DNA of 64,000 nucleotides from Glandiceps talaboti (taxonomy: Eukaryota; Hemichordata; Enteropneusta; Spengelidae): NCBI RefSeq assembly GCF_964340395.1, contig NC_135554.1:25634592-25698591 (forward strand), given 5' to 3'. A program made the translations under genes and the position numbers. This document shows positions 1 through 12,257 of this stretch, piece after piece. Under the pieces are notes generated by a model that was not told the DNA's origin, did no database searches, and was given only the letters and a program-made list of their open reading frames with translations. Positions within the stretch are counted from its first letter, which is position 1. Every line of letters begins with the position of its first letter.

Positions 1-867
1 TTTAGTTATAAATATGTTTTGAGGTGCAGTTCATGTTTATAGATGACAATACACAATGCCAAATTGATCTGTGCCATTTTCAGTTTTATAGGATTTCTTT
101 CAAAAATGATATTTTCATTATCTCAAATACTACTCGTCAGATTGCATTGATATCTGGTGTGTCGATGCGTAGAGAGGGTACCTTACTCAGATTTGTTAAT
201 TTCAAGTCAACACATCTTTCTATTTTTGATGATTTTTTTTTTTTTTTTTTTGTAATTTAAAAAAAATTAATATGTTAATGATCATTGTGACCGATGCCAT
301 ATTGGAAATCAGTCACAAGACTAAGTAATCTGAAACTTTTAAAAAGGACACCATTGACGTCAAACAAGCAATGTAATGTGCTATAGTCTTAAGTAGACTA
401 CATTTAATCCATCTTGCAGAAGGGCACAGGTCTATATTACTGACACGACCCTCAACACTGAAGGGGCGACTTGTTCCGTATGCAAGCAGGACTAACAAAA
501 TGTGTGCACCACCTGCAAGCAGGTCCATAGACTATTAATTATCAGACGATGTTATGTCTACTACAAGTGGAATGTTGTTGACAAATTATGGACAGTGATT
601 TTGGCAAATTTGTTAGAAAATTGAAATTCAAATTATTATTCAAAATTATTTTAGATCCCTAGTTTATTTCCAGGGTTAAAGCTGTAAGACACTGGAATGA
701 TTTAAAGCCAACATCAAAACCCTTTTTTGAGTGTGTGCATTCCCCAGTCATTATTTTTCTGAGATTTTGTGTAATTTTCATAACAATAGATTTTTTGTAA
801 AATGGTGACTATAATAACAATATTTTACCAACTTTCTGTGAAATGTGTTTAATAGTGAGACATATAA
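1..867. other. AT-rich non-coding flank
   Basis: No supported gene. It contains a T-run near 233-251. At roughly 400-530 there is a stretch sharing short words (GCAAGCAGGACTA, TTGCAGAAGGG) with 5860-5925, so these are probably fragments of one dispersed repeat. Confidence 0.5.
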
Positions 868-2370
868 ACCACTAACCACTTTATTACTTTGCTAAAACAA
901 AACTATATAGTGGTAGAGCTGAACACCAGCACCACTAACCACTTTATTACATCGCTAAAACAAAACTGTATAGTGGTAGAGCTGAACACCAGCACCACTA
1001 ACCACTTTATTACTTTGCTAAAACAAAACTGTATAGTGAAGAGCTGAACAACAGAACCACTAACCACTTTATTACTTTGCTAAACAAAACTGTATAGTGA
1101 AGAGCTGAACAACAGAACCACTAACCACTTTATTACTTTGCTAAAACAAAACTATATAGTGGTAGAGCTGAACACCAGCACCACTAACCACTTTATTACT
1201 TTGCTAAAACAAAACTATATAGTGGTAGAGCTGAACACCAGCACCACTAACCACTTTATTACTTTGCTAAACAAAACTGTATAGTGAAGAGCTGAACAAC
1301 AGAACCACTAACCACTTTATTACTTTGCTAAAACAAAACTATATAGTGGTAGAGCTGAACACCAGCACCACTAACCACTTTATTACATCGCTAAAACAAA
1401 ACTGTATAGTGGTAGAGCTGAACACCAGCACCACTAACCACTTTATTACTTTGCTAAAACAAAACTGTATAGTGAAGAGCTGAACAACAGAACCACTAAC
1501 CACTTTATTACTTTGCTAAAACAAAACTGTATAGTGAAGAGCTGAACAACAGAACCACTAACCACTTTATTACTTTGCTAAAACAAAACTATATAGTGGT
1601 AGAGCTGAACACCAGCACCACTAACCACTTTATTACATCGCTAAAACAAAACTGTATAGTGGTAGAGCTGAACACCAGCACCACTAACCACTTTATTACT
1701 TTGCTAAAACAAAACTGTATAGTGGTAGAGCTGAACACCAGCACCACTAACCACTTTATTACTTTGCTAAAACAAAACTGTATAGTGGTAGAGCTGAACA
1801 CCAGCACCACTAACCACTTTATTACTTTGCTAAAACAAAACTGTATAGTGAAGAGCTGAACAACAGAACCACTAACCACTTTATTACTTTGCTAAACAAA
1901 ACTGTATAGTGAAGAGCTGAACAACAGAACCACTAACCACTTTATTACTTTGCTAAAACAAAACTATATAGTGGTAGAGCTGAACACCAGCACCACTAAC
2001 CACTTTATTACTTTGCTAAAACAAAACTGTATAGTGAAGAGCTGAACAACAGAACCACTAACCACTTTATTACTTTGCTAAAACAAAACTATATAGTGGT
2101 AGAGCTGAACACCAGCACCACTAACCACTTTATTACATCGCTAAAACAAAACTGTATAGTGGTAGAGCTGAACACCAGCACCACTAACCACTTTATTACT
2201 TTGCTAAAACAAAACTGTATAGTGAAGAGCTGAACAACAGAACCACTAACCACTTTATTACTTTGCTAAAACAAAACTGTATAGTGAAGAGCTGAACAAC
2301 AGAACCACTAACCACTTTATTACTTTGCTAAAACAAAACTGTATAGTGGAAGAGCTGAACAACAGAACCA
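868..2370. repeat. 61-63 bp minisatellite, about 24 copies, with higher-order structure
   Basis: Head-to-tail array containing the core CTAACCACTTTATTAC. Two main unit types alternate. Type A (63 bp) has AGTGGTAGAGCTGAACACCAG. Type B (61-62 bp) has AGTGAAGAGCTGAACAACAG. Some A units carry ACATCG in place of ACTTTG. The order A(ACATCG)-A-B-B recurs at several points, so there is a higher-order unit of about 250 bp. Type A units also contain the inverted pair TAGTGGT / ACCACTA, separated by 16 bases. Because 63 is a multiple of three, chance frames stay open on both strands; these are not genes. The array lies about 600 bp beyond the 3' end of the integrase-like gene. Confidence 0.95.
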
Positions 2371-2940
2371 TTTCTATACATGTTAACAAAATTAAAAAAA
2401 TATGTAGAGGAGCTATTCTGACCGATGGGTCGCTTGTTCCAATAAATATTATTTTTTTCTTGAAACCTTTCTCCTGTTTATTTAGTAGGAGTGTGATGTT
2501 TGTGTGAATAGTATGACTGTGTAAGAAATTATGAATTACATTCAATACTTTAATCTATAAAATTGTTGATATTTTATTGATTAATGTTCTATCACAAAAA
2601 ATTGAACACATGGCAAGTTCCTAAAATTTAGAATTCTAACAAAAGTTAGGACTGTTTATCACTGTGACAGTGGTTTTCAACTTATAGAAATGTCACATTT
2701 CTGTCACACCATATTGACTAAAAATACATTTTGGGTCCACAAATGTAAAAAAACAACCAAAATCAAAACACAATGGCTTAAATGAGTAACATGTGAATTT
2801 CTTGCAAAGTCCCTTCAGTATTCAACATTCTTTAGCATGCATGCAAGGAGTTCAATTCCTCCTGACAAGTGTAAGTGTAAAGTCACTCTAAAACAGCAAT
2901 GATTACTGAACTTCTCAAAGATTTGTTGACAATGGGCTTG

Positions 2941-2946
2941 TTTATT
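2941..2946 (-). promoter_or_regulatory. Poly(A) signal AATAAA for the integrase-like gene
   Basis: The minus-strand hexamer AATAAA lies about 34 bases past the TAA stop of the integrase-like gene. It is the nearest canonical signal and implies a short 3' UTR. Alternative signals may lie further downstream. Confidence 0.5.
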
Positions 2947-2979
2947 TTGTAATATGTCACACCTGTCATATTCTAAACA

Positions 2980-5900
2980 TTACAACATGCCATCAATACC
3001 AGGAGTTAACTTTAAGTACAGTTCCTTTGCTTCTGCTGCATTTGTGGGTACACTGTTCCAACCGTTCATCTGACATAGATCGTTGGCAATTATTTCAAAG
3101 TCTTCATTACCAAAGTTGTCATTGTCACATTGTTGCTGGCAATATGTGAATAGCTCTGAATCTGTATCCACTGTGTGCATATAATCTCTGCAGTTTGGTC
3201 GATCTGTAACAAAATAAAGTCTAGTGAATTTCAGTTATTGGTCTATAGAAAATACTGCATACAATACGTTACACTATGCACAAACCAAGTTGAAAAAAAA
3301 ATATGGAGTATATATGCTACTCGTTCTGTGAGTGCATGTCAATGTCACTGGTTTTGCTATGTTCAAAGTGTGAGTCAAAAAATGTCAATACTTTCCCCAT
3401 TTTTTCTGTGACATTACTGGCACAGGTAAAATTATGTTATTCTCCAATATTTTTCGTCATTCACCTGGAAAGTTATTGTGACCCAAGGGTTGTCACTACT
3501 CACGTAGCAACTTGTAGTGACAAAGGCCCCTAGGTCACTCGTATTTCCTGTGGCTGAACAAAGAAAAATATTGGGAATAACAGCTAATTGACTTGTACTG
3601 AGGTGTATTTCCTACTAGCCACAAACAGTTCCATTCTTGTCATTTTGGTTATAGACAATGTCTATGATGAATAAACAAGAAACATAACATGGAAAACTTT
3701 TCAACTGGATATCCATATGTATGATGTTAAGATGTTGAAATAAATTACAATACATACCTTGAAGTTCTGGACAGGTAAACAAAATCTCTGGGATTCCTGA
3801 AACAACATCTCCTTTTGTCTGCCTTCGTATTCTGTGGTGATTCCACCTTTCAGCAACTTGATTCAGTTCATGTTGCAGCAAACGCAAGTAACAAAATTGA
3901 ATACACATACTGAGGGAAGAAGCATAGAAACATTTAGTAAGTTTTTGAAAGTTTTCCTTCTTGATGAAATATACTGTTCCAATTTCAAATTTACAAATAC
4001 AAATCATTAGATTCTTTAAAATTTTGGATAATAGTTGAAAAGTACTTGTTCAGTGAGTTTGCAATGTCTCTTGGATAACTAAGAATCTGGTTTCCATCTT
4101 TTAAGATTTTATGGAGCTGTTTTTGATGTTTCTGGTGCATCTCAGAGTAGCTTCACATTTTTCTAATGCCACCATGGTTAAATTTGATCAGTGTCTATGA
4201 AATATATTATTAACAATTAATATTCACTTTGAATGTGTAGCATGTTACTTGTGAATATTCAATTATCACCCAATGAATAATGCATTTCTGCTATCTCCCA
4301 TGATGCAACAGCCCATAGAAAAGACACTATAAATGCACAAGATCAACTTCATGTTTCTCTGAAATCTGAAGCAATTGAAATGTTGGTAAAATAAAATCAT
4401 GAAATTGCAAATAATTGTAGGTGACATAAGATCATGAAATGACTATCCAGAAACTACAGTTTATGAATATGTGTATGTTTTCTGGAGTGGTGTTTCCCTT
4501 TAATATCTTTTGTTCGACACATTAAAACACAGATCAATGTTTGGAGCAATCCTTTCATTCACACAATTTTACGACTGAACACCAAAACCAACATCCCAAC
4601 AAAATATCAAAATATTCGGCCCATTGATGTTGTAGTTCAAGTAACACACACACACACATACATGCCTAGGTCATAACATAGACAGAGCATGCCTGCAACA
4701 CTTGTAGAAGCCGATAAGTAATATGATGAATAACTTACACATGTAAGGTATTACCAATGCACAGATTTCCACTGAACACCATATCCTATGTGAAAAAGAA
4801 TATTATATTTTCAAAGACAGGAAGAACATGGGATCAGGACACTGTTTGCAGTTACACAAAACTTAAAAATACAGGCCTTTGAATGAAGGCCAGTTTGTAG
4901 GTGAAAATGGACCAGTGTGCAAATGTTTTGACCTGAAGAGTGTGTGTGTGTGTGTGTGTTTTTGTGTGGACTAGATCTCACAAATAACACCAATGGCGTT
5001 GCACAACTGTATTTTGCTGTTGCTATAGGAATGATGTTGCTAGGCATACTTTCAAACAACACCATCATTTTATATTCATGTCAGCCTCATGACACCATAA
5101 TAGTAGGACAGACAAATACAAATAATACCAAGTGACAATCTCAAAGTTCTGTCTGTAAGTTCACTATGTTAAATGATCTACCAAAATACCACTGATATTA
5201 TCTTTTTCATACATTGTGAAATTTTGTTCTACAAAAGGTATTACCTTGAAATGATTAATCCACCAGTCTGCACCTTTCATTCGTAATATTCCCCACCATC
5301 TTTCAATGCGCTGCAAGAAAAGAAAATAATAAGTTGAAACGTTTAATAATGACGTGTCTATCTCAACATGAAACTTTGTAACCAGGATCACTGATCTTGA
5401 TAGTTCATTTACTTGCTTGGTTTGACTTGGTTTGGGGAAAAAGCGCTGTATTTTGTGATGGACTAACCATAAACAGTCCATGATCAAAAATATACACCAC
5501 TCTTTTCATGTTCATTAAAATTAAGATGTAACATTTCAAAATTCAAAGACCAACCCTACAGAGAAATGGTATATTTGTGCTATGGTGGTCTTGCACAATC
5601 TTATGTTATCAGTAAAGAAAGTCACTGCTGAGATAAGGGAAGAATTTCTCTGCAGTCAAATACCTAGTAGCTACCCTTTCTGAACTTGGATTGGCAAGTA
5701 AAATCCACAACATGGCTTGCTGTTTACATAGTAAATTCTTTGGTCAAAGTCAAAATACATCAGCTGGTATCAGCACATCACCTTGAAAACGCATAGACAT
5801 TGAAAGTCTACTCCGTGACTAGTCCTATATGCAGACGGTGTACACGATTAGCTAGTCCTAGTTGCAGAAGGGGAAGGAAGGGTTGACTTATTCTGTCTGC

Positions 5901-8900
5901 AAGCAGGACTACCATGTCACTATCTTCAGTCTGTTGTAGATGAAAATGAACTTCAGTGCTTTGGGAAGTATCTCTGCCAAAATGTTCTCTTACAGATAAA
6001 ATACAACTGTATAATGTCAGCTAGGACAATAGTAGTAACTTAAAATAGCTAAATACCTGATTAGCAGTTGAACGACCATACCAGTAGCTGTTTTCAGCGA
6101 AGGCATCATCACCATTAGCTCTGAGCAATGCCTGGATTGTCATTATAACACCAGTTTCTGTTCCATGATCTGCACGTACTATTCGGGGACAACCTTATTG
6201 AAAAGCACAGCAAAATGGAAATGGCTTACTACAGGGGTTTTTGTAATGCATAAAAATATTTTGATAATAACTGAACCTAATTTATTAGTACAATAATACA
6301 GGTAAAATAGTTAATACCACACTGGTGTTCCAGGTGAATTGTTCCCACTCAGAGAGAGAGAGAGGGATCTGTGACAAACCTCCTCAAAGACAGTATACAA
6401 TTTGATTAGACAGTTTGGATGCACATTTCCCAAAAAGAAAAGAGATATAGGACATCATCTTATTCAGTGACTAATTATGTGGTAACAGGAAAGGGTGAAA
6501 TAAAAAAACACTTCATTTAAATGTTTAATTGTATGTATATCTGCAGAGACTCTTAAACTTTGATTGACAACTGCACCTTTATGTTTCTTTATGGCATCAA
6601 CATAAAAAGCAGCAACTTTCTTTGGATCACGGTTGGATGCACATACTTTCAACCATATGACCTTACGAGAAAACCTGAAAAAATGAAGACAAATACGGGC
6701 AATAATTGGTGAGAATGCCATGAGCTGAAATGTACAAATCTCCTGATCATAACACACCAGGCTTAGATTGAAATATTGAAATCAATAAGAAGACGGAAAT
6801 TTGTCATGATTAAACAATTAAAGTGAAACACAAGACTTGGTGTTCCTCTGTACCTTAGTGTATGTATGCCAAGCAAAGGAATGTGCATTTCAAAGCACAG
6901 GAATGAGGTTTGGATTTCAGCTTCCGTCACTTTTTAGTTGATTGTGTATTGCAACCTTACATTTGTAATTTTCTAATTTGTCATCCAGGCAAAAATACCT
7001 TGTATTACATCATATTAGTTTACATAAAAGTAATGATTAACATGCAGTTGGCAGTAAAATACAATACTGTGTGTATAAACTTGGCTTAGTAGACGGTCCC
7101 TCAGTGACACCAACACAGATACACATCACTGGAGTTATATTAAGGCAGTATACTCTGACATATCAAACGGTGCAACTTACCCATCAATGCAGCCATGGAT
7201 TGCTAAACCATAGGGTACAAGTTTATCGTAGCCATCTGTGGAAGAAATATTGTATGTAAGCTATGTGGGTATTGGTAAGAGAAGAACATCTATTCAAAAA
7301 CAATGGCCAGATATGCCAAAAGTTTGATTCAGAGAGAGCAAGTCTTCATAGATGACGCAGTTCTGCAGTCCCCCCCCCCTCCCTTGAATATTTTACTTCT
7401 ATATGACTGAATGGATGCCAATTTGGATGTTAGTCCAGAAAACAATGACATGCATATGCACAGGATAGTTTACTGAAAGTTTTGTTGAAATTGGTCAGAG
7501 ATACAGGTGGACACAGACAAAGATGGACAAACAGACAGATGAACACACAGGACCCAAAGTGGTAGATCCTGTCAACTTTGCCACTGGGGGCCACAAACTG
7601 GTGTTAACCAACTAATTTATTTGGACTAGCCTAACTGTAAAATGTAATACTATATTACAATCTTAAAAATACATACCATAGTGCCAGACATAATTTGGTC
7701 CTTTACATATGTATTCACGCCGTATCAAGCGATGTAAGTGTCGTTGTTGCACTCCTTCCGGGTCCAAAATCTTTACAATTTGTCGCACGATAGCCCTGAA
7801 AGCAGAACATAACATAGGCTTAGCCATCAATCAAAACATTACTAGACTTATTTAACGGAACTGGCTCCCTATTCACACGTGACTTGGCAGAAGGGAAACT
7901 GTAGTGTTAAAAAAATGTGAACTTTTCGAACAGCACTGAGCTATATTTGGCAAGACAGCACAGTTGATTTATGAAAGGCAACTTATTTAAATTTGCAGAA
8001 ACAACATTAGAATAAAACAGACACACAGAAAATTAACATTGTTTTTGTAGGGCTTCTTTTCCTGCCTCATGATTATTCAGCAGATATGAACTGTCAAAAG
8101 TTGCATGATGAATCATTCATATCAACTTAATACCCATGAGGCAGTAGCCCAGGAGAAAAGAAGCCCTAAAAAGTAAAACTTCTACTGTCAGTTTTTTGTT
8201 GAAAGGTTGTGTAATCTATACGATGTAAACAATACAACAACTCATTAGAATTATACTTTTATGAAATACCTATATTTTCTGGCATAACCTTCACTTTATA
8301 TTCATTTATATTCGTTATGCTTATTGTAGTGTTAACTTTTCAAGATATCTCAGAAGACTTTCAAGATGATCAACTTGACAAGTTTTCTTGGTGACTGAGT
8401 GAGATTAATGAAGCATGAAAACTGACATCGGTAGTATTTCTAATATACAATAACAAGATGCACACGGATGTACTACAGAGCATGCAGGAAGAAGTATTTA
8501 CCTTGTCACTTTCAAATTATATTTTGTTCTTAGTATGGCAACCATTTCATTTGCACCAACAGTACTGCCAGATCCATTTGTCAATTCCATCTGTAATTTA
8601 GCAAATGAATAAGAAAAAGAAGTGCCAATGGCATTGCAGCACAACTGTACAGTTTTTAAAAATGTTTATCCACATTCTGATCTATGTTAGGTATAGGTGT
8701 TCATTTGCTGACTATCCAGTTGCCTATACAACCATGTTGTTATCTCTGCAATATATGCGATCATTTGTCTGTTGCCATGGTTGTGAACTTGTTGCTAGGC
8801 AAATGTACATACATGTCTTGTACATTTATTCACTTGTCTATTAATCCCTGTTGCTTTCTTTGTGAAATACACCACTGTTTGGCTCTTGCTATTGGCGTGG

Positions 8901-9394
8901 TCATGGTTACTAGGGATATTTGCATAGATTTTTCAATGTTTACTCACTAGCCTACCAGATGATGTTATGTAATCAATATATACTGCCATTTGGTCGTTGT
9001 TCAGTGCGTGGTCAAGATTACTAAATGTTTTAAGAATATCTGCAGAATAACCTTTCTAGAAACATCTCACCATGTTTCATTCTCATTGACCCAGTACTTC
9101 TTGAGATACAAATTTTTTGACCAAAATTCACATTTTTACACATAATTTGCATATCACTGATGAGATCATTATATGCTTAATACACCCCTAGATGCACCCC
9201 ATTAAATTTCAGCCCAATCTGCTGAGTATTTTTGGATTTAAATTTTGACCAACACTCACATTTTTAATCCAAAACGCACATCTCTGATGCAGTCATTTTC
9301 ATATGCACAATTTTCCAAATAGACACCCAATTTGAAAGTAACATGACCACCAAAAATAAAAGCAATCGGTCCAGCAGTTTTTGACTTTAAGTTG

Positions 9395-9464
<70 letters not shown>

Positions 9465-11621
9465 CAGACACTTTGCCATGCCTATAGCACTATTGAACGT
9501 TATCTGGTCAGTTGTACTAATGAAACCGTCACTATTGCAACTAGTTATTGGTCTATAAAAATTAACCAACTTTATGTTTAGCAATAATTAAAAGCATTGT
9601 AAGTAGTGAAAGGGCTAGGAATAAACTGGCACTTGAAAATATTTAATGCATAGACAGCAAACTGTTAAACAGTTCATTTTTCCACTTCATTTTAACATCA
9701 TTTTTCAACATTACACTGTAAAAAGCATTTGGGGATGAGGCAAGAAATTGTCATTTACAAACCTGAACAGCTGATGCAATGTCCTCAATCTCTGACAATG
9801 CCTTGGGTCCTTTTCTAAAAAGGCCAAGCTGGGAAAGGATCCACCTCCTAAAATATGAAAATCTGGAATGAAAAGAGAATGGTATTGGGTAAAGTGACAG
9901 CTATTATTCACCTCATTTATATAATAGTCTTTCTATTCCAGATTATGTTTGTGAATTTTTTAATTTGGGTGAGACTTGTTCAAGGAATCATAATCATAAT
10001 TTATGTACTTGACCATCTACTTAATATTATGTGTCCCTATTGATATTACAACATCAATATACATGTAAACTTGGCTGTTGCTGTCAACATGGTCTTATTG
10101 CTAGGTACATGTCTTCATTTTGTGAATTTTCTAACACTATTATTCTGTTTGCAAAATAAATGTGCATATGGTGTGGTTGTTAGGTGGAATCCAAAATTGT
10201 GTGATTCCGATAACATGGTCTCAGAAAATAGGATAGGTAGGTCAGAAGGCTTAAACTAGGGTCAGGTTATTGGAAAAACTTAATTTATTTTGGCCTTAGG
10301 CATATTACATTTATAAAGCTGGCATCAGAGTCATCATCAGGTTCAGTGTATGACTCAACATCAGATTTAGCATCAAATTAAATAGTGTCAACTTCATTCA
10401 TACAACAGACAGCTAGTGTTTGGATCTCAAGAGATGCTCCCAATGAACACCTCCCTGACAGATATCAGAATGTCTCTGTTTTTAGAAAAATTTGTTGCAG
10501 AAATTGGCCTGAAGTAAATAAAATACATATATTTGAATTCATTGCCAAAAGTTAAGCCGATGTGTGTTTGTTTGTGTACTAACATTTCCATTCCAATAAT
10601 GTACTCTCCTTAGAAAAACAAAGTTAATTGATTGGCCCGTGACAATTTATTAAGTTGACATTATATTTCCAGACTTTACACTTACACTAAAAACAAGTAT
10701 AGTTGAAAACATTACTTTGGTACTGCCAGCAACTACAAGAAGGATCAAACACTATCTTACACTGAGCCATTCAATCATTCATTTGTGCATCTATTTGTTA
10801 AATAAAAAAATAAACCCTGTTCAATCCCCAAGCAAATTCAATAATGTACTCCTTTTGGTTTAAAAAATGAATAAAGTATATGAGGGGACACAATATTATT
10901 GATAGAGGCAAGAAGACATCCACATTGTAACATATCCCAATATACTTAATAAAGTAATGCAATAATAACAATACCTGTAGTTAAATCCATGATTTTTCAC
11001 CATCAAATAGTGTATCAGCCGTTGCGAGTAACCAAAAGAGAAATATTTCTCTATCAAGGCTTTTTGAACTGGAATGAAATCAATACAATTACAAGTTAGA
11101 TGAAACAACATGAAACCAAATTTAACAGTCTATTTATATGTGCCTGCACTAAAAATATTATGATTGAGGTGAAAGCTTTGTTATCAACATCCTTATTTCT
11201 AACTTGTCCTTAGATTTTTTCTGTACATATGAAGATGTGCAATTCTGAAAGACCTTCAAAGATGATCACGGAATTTATCCACAACGAACGACTGATGTAA
11301 TGGGTCAATCGCGGCATAGACCCTACACCAACCGTGGTGTAGGGTCTATGATCGCGGGTGTCAAGACGTGTACATCGACAAACATTACGATTATTTTATC
11401 TAAAGAAATAAATAAATGTAACTTTCCCGTTTAATGTCAACAACGTAACAACGACAACTTACACTATTCAAGTTCGTTCACCACGATCACATAGCTTGTG
11501 AAACAAAATACAACGCACAGTACGTGTATTCACGACAAGTGTTTTTGTAACGCTTTGAGAATGATAAACGTCTAGTCTAGGTCTAAACCTCAAACACAAT
11601 ACACTCACCTTCCGTAATCAT
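2980..11621 (-). CDS. Intron-rich DDE integrase-core protein (392 aa, 12 coding exons)
   Basis: Coding exons, in transcript order: 11609-11621, 10975-11068, 9763-9847, 8502-8590, 7677-7795, 7181-7235, 6577-6674, 6057-6193, 5245-5310, 4739-4785, 3758-3909, 2980-3203. They sum to 1179 nt with GT-AG junctions and no frame break. An in-frame TGA 24 nt upstream supports the first ATG. Residues 5-60 look like a helix-turn-helix (SFGYSQRLIHYLMVKNHG, then RRWILSQLGLFRKG). Residues about 125-270 form an integrase (rve/RNase H-fold) core: D134 in WHYDGYDKL, D193 in VRADHGTE and E233 in RIERWWG, so a D-58-D-39-E triad. FSRKVIWLKV (153-162) and ELNQVAERWNHHRIRR (282-297) are typical of the uncharacterised integrase-core proteins of cnidarians, lancelets and fish. 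Residues 320-392 form an acidic tail. Catalytic competence is inferred from the triad. Many introns and the lack of obvious terminal repeats suggest a resident host gene. Exon 10 (47 nt) and exon 1 (13 nt) were found by phase and homology and are the least certain. Confidence 0.88.
7430..7600. repeat. Dispersed repeat fragment in intron 5 of the integrase-like gene
   Basis: Contains GTTGAAATTGGTCAGAGATACAGG followed by a GGACACAGACAAAGATGGAC run with ACAGAC words. The layout resembles interspersed repeats with a microsatellite-like tail, as in the better-developed copy at about 9040-9462. No termini could be fixed. Confidence 0.35.
8048..8168. mobile_element. Short inverted-repeat element (MITE-like, 121 bp)
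   Basis: The ends are inverted repeats: TAGGGCTTCTTTTC at the left and GAAAAGAAGCCCTA at the right (14 bp, perfect). A second inner inverted pair is CTGCCTCATG / CATGAGGCAG. It has no coding capacity. TA at the tips is compatible with TA target duplication as in Tc1/mariner or PIF/Harbinger derivatives, but that assignment is inference. It lies in intron 4 of the integrase-like gene. Confidence 0.7.
9040..9396. repeat. Dispersed repeat with two diverged tandem halves, ending in a CA tail
   Basis: Two related blocks of about 120-130 bp are visible, each with CTCACATTTTTA- or TTCACATTTTTA-like and GCATATC/GCACATC words. They are followed by AAGCAATCGGTCCAGCAGTT and then a pure CA run. This is the layout of microsatellite-tailed interspersed elements common in marine invertebrates. 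The family assignment is inference. It sits in intron 3 of the integrase-like gene. Confidence 0.5.
9397..9462. repeat. (CA)n microsatellite
   Basis: About 33 uninterrupted CA units at the end of the dispersed repeat in intron 3. Confidence 0.97.
11315..11350. repeat. Perfect 16-bp-arm palindrome in intron 1 of the integrase-like gene
   Basis: CATAGACCCTACACCA (11315-11330) and its exact reverse complement (11335-11350) are separated by ACCG. It can form a hairpin in DNA or in either strand's RNA. No second copy was seen in the window, although short TAGAC/GTCTA words recur elsewhere. Confidence 0.9.
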
Positions 11622-11957
11622 ACTAATATTAGCAACTTGAACACGTCAGAACTTGTAAATATGCTGATTTGATCATAGATGTACATCTACAAACGCACAC
11701 ACATGTTCTGGATGGTCTGATTCTCGCTGCACTGCCCCCATCATGAATCATTGATCTACAATTTTCCAATTTCGTCGTCAGCATGACGCTGAAGTTTTTT
11801 GCATCACCGTCGATTCCGTTGGTGCATCATCATCAATGCTTTCATCATCGATGATGCCACATCACCGTCGTCAATGTACACTGGTAAGTTGCCTCGATGA
11901 TGTCGCATGATGTCATCGTCGCCCTCGGCCAACGACGATGCATGTTACAAAGTTGCG

Positions 11958-12024
11958 ACTAAAAATAGCCTTTGCAACACCATCGATGGGTTCCATCGAT
12001 GGTGTTGCAAAGGCTATTTTTAGT
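11958..12024. repeat. Perfect 32-bp-arm palindrome upstream of the integrase-like gene
   Basis: Left arm 11958-11989 and right arm 11993-12024 are exact reverse complements with the 3-base spacer GTT. Each inner end contains CCATCGATGG, itself a 10-bp palindrome. It lies 337 bp upstream of the integrase-like start codon, in a GATGATGTCG-rich stretch. Possible roles are a cruciform site, a solo foldback element or a hairpin RNA; none is shown. Confidence 0.93.
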
Positions 12025-12257
12025 ATTCTTGATTTAGACCGTCGACGAAGACGCAAAGGCATCTTCTGCGCATGTGCGTTTTTCAACATCGGTGGTGTCG
12101 CAAATAAGGCATCAACGATGATGTCGCATACTTGGCCAACGATGACGAAAACTTTTGCATGCATGGTGATGTTGATGACGACGACGATGAAGGTCCACAT
12201 TGGCGTGTGTAGCTAGTTTTATCGTCGACAACAGCCGATGACGACGACGACTTTGAT

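Noticed and set aside
1575-1879. Open frames on both strands in the 868-2370 array
   Set aside because: They are artefacts of the 63-bp unit and are broken where 61-62 bp units occur.
868-2370. CRISPR-like array
   Set aside because: There are no unique spacers between repeats, no cas genes, and the DNA is animal. It is a plain tandem repeat.
8605-8950. Open frames with hydrophobic segments in intron 3 of the integrase-like gene
   Set aside because: They lie inside the intron on the opposite strand, and words such as GTTGCTAGGCA recur near 5040 and 10100, which suggests repeat sequence.
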